NCBI GenBank assembly: GCA_002320605.1
Contig: DCKG01000030.1
Location: 47,337 to 111,336, forward strand
DNA length: 64,000 nucleotides
From: Bacteroidales bacterium UBA1680
GTDB taxonomy: Bacteria > Bacteroidota > Bacteroidia > Bacteroidales > UBA932
Reading direction: 5' to 3'
The notes under the pieces are model-generated. The model was given only the letters and a program-made list of their open reading frames with translations, made no database searches and had not been told where the DNA came from. A program made the translations under genes and the position numbers. Shown here one piece after another: positions 37,062 through 47,140 of the stretch (its first letter is position 1; each line of letters opens with the position of its first letter).

Positions 37062-38843
37062 ATGATGAAAAAGTTAGTCTATTTTTTAACTGTCGCACTT
37101 GCTGGGACGTTTGCATTTGCGTCCTGCACCAAAGATTCAAATGAGAAGGATCCTGAAGCGCCTATCAAATCCATTTCGGTGAAATGCGGGGACGAGACTG
37201 TTGCCGGCGTCGTAGATGACAATGCGCAGAAAGTAACCTTTACCTTCAACAACGCAGAAACTTACTCCAATGTCGATATTTCTATCGAAGTTAACAAAGG
37301 CTGGACTCTCACGTATCCGACAGTCCTTACCGGCGTTGATCTTCAGAGTACCCCAGTGCTCAGATTCACCAGTCCGTCAAATGCATCGGTGAGGTATACC
37401 ATTGCATTCTCCTCGAATGCATTTCCAATCGTTGACCCCTCCAAGATCCAGATCGAGGGTCTTAAGGCAGGAGAGAATGTTTCAGTGGATAACGCAGCTA
37501 AGACGATATCCGTCAAATATGACCAGGATATCCTTGACTATAATAAAGTGAAGCTCATTTTCAATGACGGCGCTTTGCAGACGGGAACTCAGGTTCCTGA
37601 AGACACGGAGTATGATTTCAGCGATGGAATAGAACAAGAAATAGTATTCAAGCTTGGTGGACAAGATCGCATGTACAAAGTCAAGCTCGATGTGTCTGCA
37701 TATTCGGGAAAGTCAATGTCGGAAATGGGATTTACGGACATTACGGCAAACTTCGTGGTTGCCGGCCAGTATCCTTTCGTGCATGTTTATTCAGCTGACC
37801 AGTTCCTGGGCATTCCTGTCTATAATTTGAATACATTCTGGGCTCCTTCGAACCCACGTAGCTGGGAATTCAGCGAGGAACTAGCAGAAGGAGAGCACTA
37901 TCGCTACTCGAATGATGCTTTCTCTTTCCCGGGAGACTGGAAGGAAGATCGTCCTACTATGAATGGCTTTGGAAAGATCGTCATCGTTACGCTTGACCAG
38001 GAATCTGTAAAAGGAGATATTACTGCAAACATTGACACATCAAAGCATTTTTCTGATTACAATAATCTTGTAGTCGTGACTGGCTGCAAACATATGAGCT
38101 CAATTGACTACATGGTCTATGATAATGGCGTGATGGCAAATAATCCAACTGGCGATCATGCGGCGCTCTGGAGGAATTCCGTAGGCTTCAGCTCAGACGG
38201 CAAGATGTCTTTCTCAGTAGCTACGTACAGAAACGATAAGTTCTATTCTGTTCCTAAACGTTCTGACTGGATAACGGAAGGCGATGCGTTTGCCTCTGAG
38301 GTTCAGCAGGTGGCTGATGCCGCTGACAAGCAGTGGGATGTGACCAATGCGTCTTGGGTTTACGGCTGGGCTATTCGCGATGGAAAAGCACTTAAAGTCA
38401 CGGACATCATAAAGAACGATGCGACGCAATATTGCTCAGACCAAGGCGTGCTTGGAATGGGCTGGGGCGGATTCTACATGAAGAGAATCGTGATCGGGCG
38501 CACCTATGATAACAAGATTGCCATTATGGTTAGCGGTGGCGGACAGGATCTTTGGGATGGGTCTAAGGATAATGCCCCTACCACGGATTGGCCAGATAGA
38601 TGGGGCGGAATTGCAATAGGCTATTCTACTGCCCAGATGATGTGGATTGCAAATAAGCTTGGCTGGAGAGATGCGGCGCTGCTTGCCTCAAGTGATGACG
38701 AAAAGCCGGAGTCTCTTCCGAACGTGAAGGTTAATGGTGCAACCGTTATTTCCCAAGCAGATGCGACTTACCACCCAGAAAAGTATGCTAATAACGGAGC
38801 CACGCTGACAGCCTCGTATTTCATCACCTTCGATGCAAAATAA
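37062..38843 (+). CDS. PUL surface lipoprotein, possibly phosphodiester-glycosidase-like C-terminus
   Basis: 593 residues; the signal ends FAFASC, giving a lipoprotein. Two beta-sandwich repeats of the DUF5018-like type follow (IKSISVKCGDETVAGVVDD..., IQIEGLKAGENVSVDNAAK). The C-terminal half shows a plan similar to NAGPA-type phosphodiester glycosidases: WVYGWAIRDGKALKV, GWGGFYMKRIVIGRTYDNKI, then GIAIGYSTAQMMWIANKLGWRDAALL. The usual LDGGGS(S/T) active-site motif is not visible, so it may be a binding protein. It is encoded before SusC, a place often taken by surface glycan-binding proteins. Assignment of the C-terminus is tentative. Confidence 0.55.
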   Translation: MMKKLVYFLTVALAGTFAFASCTKDSNEKDPEAPIKSISVKCGDETVAGVVDDNAQKVTFTFNNAETYSNVDISIEVNKGWTLTYPTVLTGVDLQSTPVLRFTSPSNASVRYTIAFSSNAFPIVDPSKIQIEGLKAGENVSVDNAAKTISVKYDQDILDYNKVKLIFNDGALQTGTQVPEDTEYDFSDGIEQEIVFKLGGQDRMYKVKLDVSAYSGKSMSEMGFTDITANFVVAGQYPFVHVYSADQFLGIPVYNLNTFWAPSNPRSWEFSEELAEGEHYRYSNDAFSFPGDWKEDRPTMNGFGKIVIVTLDQESVKGDITANIDTSKHFSDYNNLVVVTGCKHMSSIDYMVYDNGVMANNPTGDHAALWRNSVGFSSDGKMSFSVATYRNDKFYSVPKRSDWITEGDAFASEVQQVADAADKQWDVTNASWVYGWAIRDGKALKVTDIIKNDATQYCSDQGVLGMGWGGFYMKRIVIGRTYDNKIAIMVSGGGQDLWDGSKDNAPTTDWPDRWGGIAIGYSTAQMMWIANKLGWRDAALLASSDDEKPESLPNVKVNGATVISQADATYHPEKYANNGATLTASYFITFDAK

Positions 38844-38904
38844 TTTCTCCCAGGCTGCATAAATATTGCGGTTGGAATCGTCTAGTACGGGAGATATTCG
38901 ATTT

Positions 38905-38961
38905 ATTATTCCGGCGCCTGTGGGACAGTTAAGAAAAAGTTGACATAGATGCCGGAATAAT
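38905..38961. repeat. Inverted repeat between the PUL lipoprotein gene and susC
   Basis: ATTATTCCGGC (38905-38915) and GCCGGAATAAT (38951-38961), perfect 11-base arms 35 bases apart. It can form a long stem-loop in the mRNA leader of the first susC-like gene or act as a terminator/processing site. Confidence 0.5.
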
Positions 38962-38985
38962 TTTAGACGTTAGCCAAATTGATCA

Positions 38986-41900
38986 ATGTATAGTAAATTA
39001 TTTTTCATTGCCTTTTCTGCGATATGCATTGCGTCTCCTACCATTGGGGCAGAGACTATTGCTCCTGACATCGGAATCATGACTGCGTCTTCGCAGCAGA
39101 AGAAAGTAGTCTATAAAGGGAAGGTGGTAGATGCGAGGACGGGAGAAACCTTGATCGGAGCAGGAATATATGTCAAAGGATCAACCGTTGGCACTGCGAC
39201 GGACATGAACGGAGAGTTTTCCATCAGTCTTCCTGATGGGATGAAACCGGTATTCCTGGTTTCTTACATCGGCTATCAGACGAAGGAAGTCACGTTCAAT
39301 AGAACGAATGGAATCGTGGTGGAGCTTGCTGATGACCAGAATTATCTAGAAGCAGTGCAGGTTGTTGCGTACGGTACCCAGAAAAAGACTTCCATAACGG
39401 GAGCTGTGACTTCAATTGGATCTGAGGATCTCCTGAAGTCCCCTTCCGGCAGCGTTGCCAACTCTCTTGCAGGAGCCCTGTCTGGAGTATCGACCATTCA
39501 GACATCAGGCCAGCCAGGAGCTGAGGATCCGGACATTTATGTAAGAGGGTCTGGCTCTCTTACCAACGAAGCGTCCAAGCCTCTCATGCTGGTCGATGGC
39601 GTCGAGAGATCTTTCTTCCAAATGGATCCTAACGAGATAGAGAGCATTACGGTCCTCAAAGATGCGGCTTCTACGGCAGTGTTTGGCGTGAGGGGAGCGA
39701 ATGGCGTTATTCTGGTTACCACAAAACGTGGCCAGGAAGGAAAGGCTAAAATCAACTGGAGTTCCTCCTTCGGCATCACTCAGCCTCTCCGGCATCTGAC
39801 GACCGTGAGCAGTTATGACCACGGAAGGATATTCGACGAGGCTCAGCTTACGGATAATTGGAATGCTCCTGGGACATCAGTGACTTTTTCAGATGCGGTC
39901 CTGGATATGTTCAAGAATGATCGCGACCCAATAATGTTTCCGAACACCAATTGGGACGATTATCTCTTCCATGACCTCTCATGGCAGACGCAGCATAACA
40001 TTACCGTTTCCGGAGGCGCGGAGAGGGTGAGATATTTCGTTTCCATCGGGTACCTCTATCAGGATGGGATGCTTAAGAGCTTTGAAAATTACAATTCTAA
40101 TTATACCTATAATAGATACAATTACAGGTCTAACGTGGATATAGATGTAAGCCCCACCACCTTGCTTAGCATCAATATTGGTGGAAGAGTTGGCAAGAAC
40201 CATGAGCCTAATGGATACGGGAGCAACATCTGGCAATATATCACATGGTGCACTCCATTTTCCAGCCCGGGCTTCGTGGATGGACATTACACGACCCCTG
40301 TCCTAGGCGATTTCATCCCAATCGGATCGGGAATGAGCGGTCTTGGTCTGTATTATGGCTATGGTTATAACGAGACGACTACAAACACCATGAATCTGGA
40401 TCTCCAGCTGAGCCAGAAGCTCGATTTCATTACCAAGGGGTTGAGCGTCAACGTTAAAGGAGCATATAATTCCACATATTATCTGTATGTCAACAGGACT
40501 CCTACAGCAGCAGTCAGCCGCTGGCAAAGCGTGAATTACATGGGGCATTACACTCAGCCCGGGATGGCGCTGGACAATCCTATGTACGACAATGCGCATG
40601 TATTCATAACATCTGGCGTAGACGGCTTGGAAGAACCTTTGTCTTACAGTTCGGGAACTTCAAGGGGACGTAACTGGTATCTGGAAGGAAGCTTGAACTA
40701 CAGCCGCAAATTCGGAGATCATACAGTGAGCGGGCTCCTTCTTTACAACCAGACCAAAACCTATTATCCATCTAATTTCCCTGAGATTCCTACAGGTTAT
40801 GTCGGATATGTTGGCCGCGTAACGTGGAATTACAAGCAGAAATATCTTGCCGATTTCAATGCCGGTTATAATGGATCGGAGAATTTCGCTCCTGGACACC
40901 GGTATGGATTCTTTCCGGCAGGTTCTGTCGGCTGGGTCATCACCGAAGAGCCTTGGATGAAATTTTCAAGAAAATATGTGGATTTTCTTAAGTTCCGCGT
41001 ATCATACGGACTCGTGGGGAATGACAAATATTCCGGAGAACGTTTTCTATACCTGAATGGTTCATGGAATCCTTCCCATAGCAATGCTAACTTCGGATCA
41101 TGGGGATCCTGGCAATTTGGCCAGTTGTATAGCGGGGTGATGCTCAATGATGCGGTTGAGAATGCTCAGGGCAATCCTGTGGTGTCTTGGGAGAAATGCC
41201 GGAAGCAGAATTATGGCTTGGATCTGGTCATGTTCAAACAGCAGCTTTCCATCACTGCGGACTTCTTTTTCGAGCATCGTTACGATATCCTCTCGAAAAG
41301 AAACACGTTGCCTGACATCGCAGACATCAATTTGCCTATGCTTAACCTTGGGGTAGTCGATAATCATGGATACGAGATATCTGCCACTTGGAGATCTAAG
41401 TTAAGCTCTAATTTCAGCTATAGCCTGACTGGCAATATTTCTTTTGCGAGGAACAAGATTATTAATATGGATGAAGTCGTTCCAAATGAGCCATATATGG
41501 CTGAAACCGGTAGGAGAACCGGGATGACCTATGGATACATTTTCGATAGGTATCTTAACGATTCAGATTTCGACCCGGTAACTCATGAGCTTATGACGGT
41601 TAGCAAGGGAGGCAGCATTCCTGACATCACCCTTGGCAATCCTCGCCCGGGAGATGCCATATTCAAAGATCTAAATAATGACGGAAAGATAGATGGCGAT
41701 GACAACACTTGGTTCGGATATGGTCAGAGGCCAGAGTATGTGGCCGGTTTCATCGCAGGATTCAACTGGAAGAATTTCGGTTTCTCAATGCAGTGGACAG
41801 GTGCGTGGAACGCATCGCGTGTTCTCGGCATAGAGTACATGGAGCCTTTCGGCATGACCAATGACCGAGCTCTTCTAAAGTATCTCGCTGATGGCAGATG

Positions 41901-42243
41901 GACGGAAAGCAATCAGAATTCCAGATTCCCTCGCATTACTTTCATGAATAAAAGGTGGTATACTCAGTCTTCGGACATCTGGCTAATGGATGCGTCTTAT
42001 CTGAGGCTCAAGAACGTAGAGCTTTCCTATACATTCAGTCAAAGCAAATTCCTTAAGAAGCTGGGCATAAGTTCGCTTAGAGCATACGTGAGTGGTTATA
42101 ACCTTGTTACGTTGTTCTCTGATTTAGCTGATATCGACATTGATCCGGAAGAGATGACTGGAAGCGCGAATCTGAATGGGGATTATGTCTACAGTTATCC
42201 AAATACTAGGATTTATAATGCGGGATTCAACATATCTTTCTAA
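38986..42243 (+). CDS. SusC/RagA-type TonB-dependent outer-membrane transporter 1
   Basis: 1085 residues. Signal peptide ends GAETIA, then a CarboxypepD_reg-like domain (YKGKVVDARTGETLIGAGIYV), an STN-less TonB-box region, plug domain (VQVVAYGTQKKTSITGAV; LMLVDGVERSFFQM; VLKDAASTAVFGVRGANGV) and a 22-stranded barrel ending YNAGFNISF with terminal Phe. It imports oligosaccharides bound by SusD with energy from TonB-ExbBD. Paired with the SusD-like gene 14 bases downstream. Confidence 0.96.
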   Translation: MYSKLFFIAFSAICIASPTIGAETIAPDIGIMTASSQQKKVVYKGKVVDARTGETLIGAGIYVKGSTVGTATDMNGEFSISLPDGMKPVFLVSYIGYQTKEVTFNRTNGIVVELADDQNYLEAVQVVAYGTQKKTSITGAVTSIGSEDLLKSPSGSVANSLAGALSGVSTIQTSGQPGAEDPDIYVRGSGSLTNEASKPLMLVDGVERSFFQMDPNEIESITVLKDAASTAVFGVRGANGVILVTTKRGQEGKAKINWSSSFGITQPLRHLTTVSSYDHGRIFDEAQLTDNWNAPGTSVTFSDAVLDMFKNDRDPIMFPNTNWDDYLFHDLSWQTQHNITVSGGAERVRYFVSIGYLYQDGMLKSFENYNSNYTYNRYNYRSNVDIDVSPTTLLSINIGGRVGKNHEPNGYGSNIWQYITWCTPFSSPGFVDGHYTTPVLGDFIPIGSGMSGLGLYYGYGYNETTTNTMNLDLQLSQKLDFITKGLSVNVKGAYNSTYYLYVNRTPTAAVSRWQSVNYMGHYTQPGMALDNPMYDNAHVFITSGVDGLEEPLSYSSGTSRGRNWYLEGSLNYSRKFGDHTVSGLLLYNQTKTYYPSNFPEIPTGYVGYVGRVTWNYKQKYLADFNAGYNGSENFAPGHRYGFFPAGSVGWVITEEPWMKFSRKYVDFLKFRVSYGLVGNDKYSGERFLYLNGSWNPSHSNANFGSWGSWQFGQLYSGVMLNDAVENAQGNPVVSWEKCRKQNYGLDLVMFKQQLSITADFFFEHRYDILSKRNTLPDIADINLPMLNLGVVDNHGYEISATWRSKLSSNFSYSLTGNISFARNKIINMDEVVPNEPYMAETGRRTGMTYGYIFDRYLNDSDFDPVTHELMTVSKGGSIPDITLGNPRPGDAIFKDLNNDGKIDGDDNTWFGYGQRPEYVAGFIAGFNWKNFGFSMQWTGAWNASRVLGIEYMEPFGMTNDRALLKYLADGRWTESNQNSRFPRITFMNKRWYTQSSDIWLMDASYLRLKNVELSYTFSQSKFLKKLGISSLRAYVSGYNLVTLFSDLADIDIDPEEMTGSANLNGDYVYSYPNTRIYNAGFNISF

Positions 42244-42257
42244 AAAAGGATTCGAGT

Positions 42258-44300
42258 ATGAAGAATATATATAAGATATTAGGATTTGCGTGGGTCTGTG
42301 CTGCCGTCTTTGGCTGCAGCGACTTAAAGTTCGGGGATTCCTTCCTGGAGAAGGCTCCTGGAGTGGATGTGACCGTTGATACCGTTTTTTCATCGAAATT
42401 GTATGCAGACAGGGCGCTTGTCTCCGCTTATAGTACGCTGCGTTGTGGCTATCCAATACATAATAACGCTTGGCCTACTGGCACGGCAGGAAAATTCAAT
42501 CTGGGGGGCAACTACAATAGAGGTTGCAGCCAGCTTGATAATGACAATCTTGATGCTATCACTGACCTGATGAGCTCCCATAATGATTGGAGCAGCGGAG
42601 GTCAGGAATATGCTGCCGGCAATTACAGCGCCGAGGCCGAGAATGGCGTTTCATGGACGAAATTAGGATTCGTCCCTGACAAGGAAAATAATTGGATAGG
42701 CATTCGCAGGGCTTTCCTCTATATTGAAAATGTTGATAAGGTGCCGGACATGACAGATGAGGAAAAGATGATTGGCAAAGGAGAATGCTATGCAATCATA
42801 GCTTCCCATTATCTGGACATGTTCAGGAATTACGGAGGCATTCCGCTGCTCAAAAAATCTATCGGCGCTGATAATGTTCAAGACTATGACTTCTCCAGGC
42901 AGACTGCGGAGGCTACCCTTGATTACATCGTCGAACTATGTGACAAGGCTGCTTCAATGCTTCCTTGGACAGTGACTTCCGACCGGGACGGCCATCTTAT
43001 GAAAGCGTCTGCGCTGGGGCTGAAATGCCGGGCTTTGCTCTTCGCGGCCAGCCCTCTGTTCAATGCAGGGCAGCCGTACAGTTCGTCAGAACCAGTTGCA
43101 AAAGCGTCGAATGCTGAGCATATCAATTCATCTGACGTCCCTCTCATGTACTGGTTCGGCGGTTATGATGCGGCTCGCTGGCAAAAGGTTGCCGATGCCT
43201 GTGAGGAATTCATTAAGGCAAATGAGGCAGCAGGCAGCCCATACAGACTGGTACAGGCTACCGGTACGTCTTCTGATGATTATAGGAATGCATGGAATAC
43301 CAGTTATGCGGACCGGCACAATGGAGAGATTCTTATTGAGACAGGACGTGCGTACCCGACTTTTGCGGACACTTATCTGCGTTGCTACTTCGGGGTGTCT
43401 GATGACCACGGCAACACTGGTCGTGGATACGGCGGAGGCTGCGTTACCTTGAACTTCGTGGATATGTTTCCGAAGACAGACGGATCAAGACTCTACTATA
43501 AGGACTGGGTATCGTCTCACGGTAACACTACAAAGATTGAGGATGATCCATTCAGAAACCGAGATCCGCGTCTGTACGAATCCGTGATGATCAACGGAGA
43601 CCATTTCAGGGGTCGTCCGGCTGAGATGTGGGTTGGTGGGCAAGAAAGAGGCTCCGAACTTGCCAATAGGGCAATAACCGGCTTCTGTGACAGGAAATAT
43701 ATATGGGATTACAATGATGAGACGTTCATGAATCGTCCGTCAAATTATTCGTATCTGAGGCTTCCGGAAATTTTCCTGACCTATGCAGAAGCTCTGAACG
43801 AACTCGGTCAAAGGGAAGAAGCATATAAATGGCTGAATCTCGTGAGGGAAAGAGTTGGCCTGCCGGATATGAATGACGCCCTGCTCCAGAAAGTGCAGTC
43901 AGGCAAGACAATGCATGCTTATAACGAACCTTTGCAGGGCGATCCCCAGCTTCGTGAAGAGATTCTCGATGAGAGGGCCAGAGAATTATATTTTGAAGAA
44001 AATCGCTGGTACGACATCGTGCGCTGGAAAAGAGACGATATTTTCAAGATGACTCTTTACGGCATTAAGATTACGATACCAGAAGGCGGCGCTGTGCGTA
44101 CGGAAGACAGCAACAACGATGGCGTCATTGATGAGAAGGACGATATTGATGCCTATGAATCTACGTTCTATTATTCTGATCCAATCCCGGAAGCGTCTCG
44201 CTACTGGGCGACGCACTGGGATGCTAAATGGTATCTGAGCGCTTTTCCTACGGATGAAATCAACAAGGGATATGGGCTAGTACAGAATCCGGGTTGGTAG
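42258..44300 (+). CDS. SusD/RagB-type nutrient-binding lipoprotein 1
   Basis: 680 residues, lipobox ending AAVFGC (Cys near 20), then the SusD-like helical TPR frame (ALVSAYSTLRCGY, RAFLYIENVDKV, KGECYAIIASHYLDMF) and C-terminal RagB region (RLPEIFLTYAEALNELG, ELYFEENRWYDIVRWKRDDIF). Surface lid of transporter 1. Confidence 0.95.
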   Translation: MKNIYKILGFAWVCAAVFGCSDLKFGDSFLEKAPGVDVTVDTVFSSKLYADRALVSAYSTLRCGYPIHNNAWPTGTAGKFNLGGNYNRGCSQLDNDNLDAITDLMSSHNDWSSGGQEYAAGNYSAEAENGVSWTKLGFVPDKENNWIGIRRAFLYIENVDKVPDMTDEEKMIGKGECYAIIASHYLDMFRNYGGIPLLKKSIGADNVQDYDFSRQTAEATLDYIVELCDKAASMLPWTVTSDRDGHLMKASALGLKCRALLFAASPLFNAGQPYSSSEPVAKASNAEHINSSDVPLMYWFGGYDAARWQKVADACEEFIKANEAAGSPYRLVQATGTSSDDYRNAWNTSYADRHNGEILIETGRAYPTFADTYLRCYFGVSDDHGNTGRGYGGGCVTLNFVDMFPKTDGSRLYYKDWVSSHGNTTKIEDDPFRNRDPRLYESVMINGDHFRGRPAEMWVGGQERGSELANRAITGFCDRKYIWDYNDETFMNRPSNYSYLRLPEIFLTYAEALNELGQREEAYKWLNLVRERVGLPDMNDALLQKVQSGKTMHAYNEPLQGDPQLREEILDERARELYFEENRWYDIVRWKRDDIFKMTLYGIKITIPEGGAVRTEDSNNDGVIDEKDDIDAYESTFYYSDPIPEASRYWATHWDAKWYLSAFPTDEINKGYGLVQNPGW

Positions 44301-44322
44301 TGTATTAATATTGAATGCTGAT

Positions 44323-47133
44323 ATGAAAAAAAACATACTGTTTTTAATACTGATTTTTGTCGCTTACGTTCTTGAAGCTCAGGATTTTCCCAATGAGACG
44401 GACTCGGCTTCGGTTTCCGGTTTGTCCGGTGACGTAAGGCTGGGAATAGGCTACGACGGATTCATCTCGCGAAAGATGAGCTCAGCTGCGATCGAAGGCG
44501 TTGTCTATGACGACATTAAAAATTCCACGCAGACGCAGATCATGAACGCTCTTTACGGAATGATCCCCGGGCTTGCGGTATATCAGAATGGATCAGGGGC
44601 TCGTCCCGATGACATATATCCATCTATCAATGTTCGTGGCAGAGGCTCGTACAGTGGCAATCAAGTGCTTGTCCTAGTAGATGGGGTGCCCCGCAATGCA
44701 TCTTACATAGATGTTGACGAGGTTGAGAGCGTGACCGTCCTCAAAGACGCCGCGTCGCTGGCTATCTATGGCATTAGAGGGGCTGACGGCGCTGTCCTCA
44801 TTACCACTAAAAGAGGTGGACGGAAGGGCTTCAGAATGAGCGCAGGGTATAATTTCGGGGTGCAGACTCCGTTCAGGGTGCCAGAAATGGCAGGCCCCTT
44901 ACAATACGCCAACGCATTGAACGAGGCGAGATCAAATGACGGACTGTCTGCGTACTTCTCGGAGGCTAATATCGCAGGGCTCAGAAATGGCTCGAATTCT
45001 TTTATCCCGACTGTCGACTGGAAAGATAAAATCCTAAAGAATGTGGGCTTTAGCAATGATGCTCATATCTCCATGGATGGCTCGTCCCGTCTGGCAAAGT
45101 TTTTCGTTTATGCGGATTATCGTAGCAACAGGGGATTTTTCAAAAATACTGGCTTGCTTGATGGCTTGAATGCCCAGAATGCCTACGATGCCCTGAAAGT
45201 TCGTTCGAATCTGAATGTCGTCATCACTCCGACGACCGAGGTTTTAGTGAATCTTGCGGCTCGCATCCAGCAACAGACTTCTCCTGTCAATGGAACTGAC
45301 TTATCTGCAATGTATGCAGCCCCTTCAATAGGCTTTCCGGTCAAATTCAATGATATATGGGCCAGGTCTGCTAAGTTTGAGAATCCTGTTCAGAGCATCC
45401 TTGGCGCCGGAACCGACTGCACGTTCTCCAGAATGCTATCGGCAGACATGACGATTCGTCAGAATCTTGGAATGCTGCTCAATGGCTTAAACGTAGAGGC
45501 AAGGATATCGTATGACAACTCGGCTGACATATCAGATGTCAAAAGATATTCAAATAGATATTACGTGTTCTCTCCAATATGCAATTCCGATGGCAGCATA
45601 GACGACTATTCTCTTAATCAATATGGTAACGATACAGAGATGAATTTCTCAAGTTCTCTCTCATATCAGTTCATGCATTTGACTGTCTGGGGCAAGGCAG
45701 GATACGAGAGATATTTCGGAAATCATCATGTCAATGCCGCATTTGTTTTCAATAGAGAAAAGCGTACGCTCACGGGGGCGAATAATTCATGGGTGCACCA
45801 TGACTACATACTCTCGGGTAATTACGACTATTCTGGCAAATATCTCGCAAGCATTGCTGCTTCATATTCAGGGAGCAGTCTCATGCCTTCGGGCGATAAG
45901 TTTCGTCTGTATCCGGCTCTTTCCCTGGGCTGGGTGCTTTCCAAAGAAGGTTTCATGAAAAATGTCGATTTCGTGGACTTCTTGAAACTGAGGGGTTCAA
46001 TTGGCCTTGTGGGCATGGATGCGAACTTGGATTACGACATGGACATCCAGTTTAACGGCTCCGGGCTCGGGTATATATTCGTTTCTCCGACGATGCTTTC
46101 AGGCGCAACAGAAGGCGCCCTTCCTTCAACAGGAGTTGAGCCGGAATTGGATATGAAGAGTGACATCGGAATCGAATTTGAAATGTTTCACGGTCTCACC
46201 GGAGAAGTTGACGGATTCTATAATAAACGGACCAATCTCCGCACCTCGGCTGTCAATACCCTGTCGGAGGTAATTGGAATCGGCGCCTCCGATGCTTTCA
46301 ACGGCGAAACGAAAAATTATGGCATTGAACTGTCCCTTGGCTGGGAGAAGCAAATAACCAATTTGTCTTACTATGTTAAGGGGAATATTTCTTATGCTCA
46401 CAACAAGATAACAAAGATAGATGAGATTTATCATCCTTATCCATATCTTACAAGGCGAGGAAATTCTATCGGACAATTCTATGGGCTTGTGGCCGATGGT
46501 TTCTATCAGGAATCGGATTTTGATGCTTCTGGCAATCTACTTCTGGATGTCCCTGCCAGCACATTTGCTTCGGTGCAGCCCGGAGATGTGAAATACAAGG
46601 ATTTGAGCGGAGATGGCAAGATTGACAATTATGACTATTCATGGCAGCTTAAGTCAAATCTGCCAGAAATCTATTACGGTTTCCAGTTGGGGCTTGACTG
46701 GAAGGGAATAGGATTTAATGCTTGGTTCCAAGGCGCGGGTGGCTATACGATCACTACCAGCCTAGCCAGCATTTATCAGCCTCTGTACAATGGGGATAAG
46801 AATATTTCGAAGCATTACCTAGAGAACTATTGGACGCCTGCGAACACGGGAGCGAGATATCCAAGGCTGACGACGCTCGATAATAAGAATAATTACCTTC
46901 CTAGCAGCCTGTGGACTGAGAGCGGATGGTTTCTCAAGCTCCGTGAGATAGAGTTTTATTACAACCTGCCGCATGGCATCATAGACAAGTGGAGGCTTGA
47001 AAATGTTAGGATTTTTATGCGCGGCAATAATCTTTTTTCTATCGATGATGTTAAGATTCTCGATCCAGAGGCCGTCAGCTTCGCCTATCCTACTGCGAGA
47101 ACCTATTCAATCGGCGTCAATGTTAATTTCTAA
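44323..47133 (+). CDS. SusC/RagA-type transporter 2, without the carboxypeptidase-D-like domain
   Basis: 936 residues from the ATG at 44323 (signal peptide MKKNILFLILIFVAYVLEA). The plug starts early (IMNALYGMIPGLAVYQNG; VLVDGVPRNASYIDV; VLKDAASLAIYGIRGADG), and only about 65 residues separate it from the signal peptide. The usual CarboxypepD_reg-like domain is therefore absent. The barrel ends YSIGVNVNF. A second transporter in the same operon suggests a second glycan product or paralogous backup. Confidence 0.93.
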   Translation: MKKNILFLILIFVAYVLEAQDFPNETDSASVSGLSGDVRLGIGYDGFISRKMSSAAIEGVVYDDIKNSTQTQIMNALYGMIPGLAVYQNGSGARPDDIYPSINVRGRGSYSGNQVLVLVDGVPRNASYIDVDEVESVTVLKDAASLAIYGIRGADGAVLITTKRGGRKGFRMSAGYNFGVQTPFRVPEMAGPLQYANALNEARSNDGLSAYFSEANIAGLRNGSNSFIPTVDWKDKILKNVGFSNDAHISMDGSSRLAKFFVYADYRSNRGFFKNTGLLDGLNAQNAYDALKVRSNLNVVITPTTEVLVNLAARIQQQTSPVNGTDLSAMYAAPSIGFPVKFNDIWARSAKFENPVQSILGAGTDCTFSRMLSADMTIRQNLGMLLNGLNVEARISYDNSADISDVKRYSNRYYVFSPICNSDGSIDDYSLNQYGNDTEMNFSSSLSYQFMHLTVWGKAGYERYFGNHHVNAAFVFNREKRTLTGANNSWVHHDYILSGNYDYSGKYLASIAASYSGSSLMPSGDKFRLYPALSLGWVLSKEGFMKNVDFVDFLKLRGSIGLVGMDANLDYDMDIQFNGSGLGYIFVSPTMLSGATEGALPSTGVEPELDMKSDIGIEFEMFHGLTGEVDGFYNKRTNLRTSAVNTLSEVIGIGASDAFNGETKNYGIELSLGWEKQITNLSYYVKGNISYAHNKITKIDEIYHPYPYLTRRGNSIGQFYGLVADGFYQESDFDASGNLLLDVPASTFASVQPGDVKYKDLSGDGKIDNYDYSWQLKSNLPEIYYGFQLGLDWKGIGFNAWFQGAGGYTITTSLASIYQPLYNGDKNISKHYLENYWTPANTGARYPRLTTLDNKNNYLPSSLWTESGWFLKLREIEFYYNLPHGIIDKWRLENVRIFMRGNNLFSIDDVKILDPEAVSFAYPTARTYSIGVNVNF

Positions 47134-47140
47134 ATGAATT

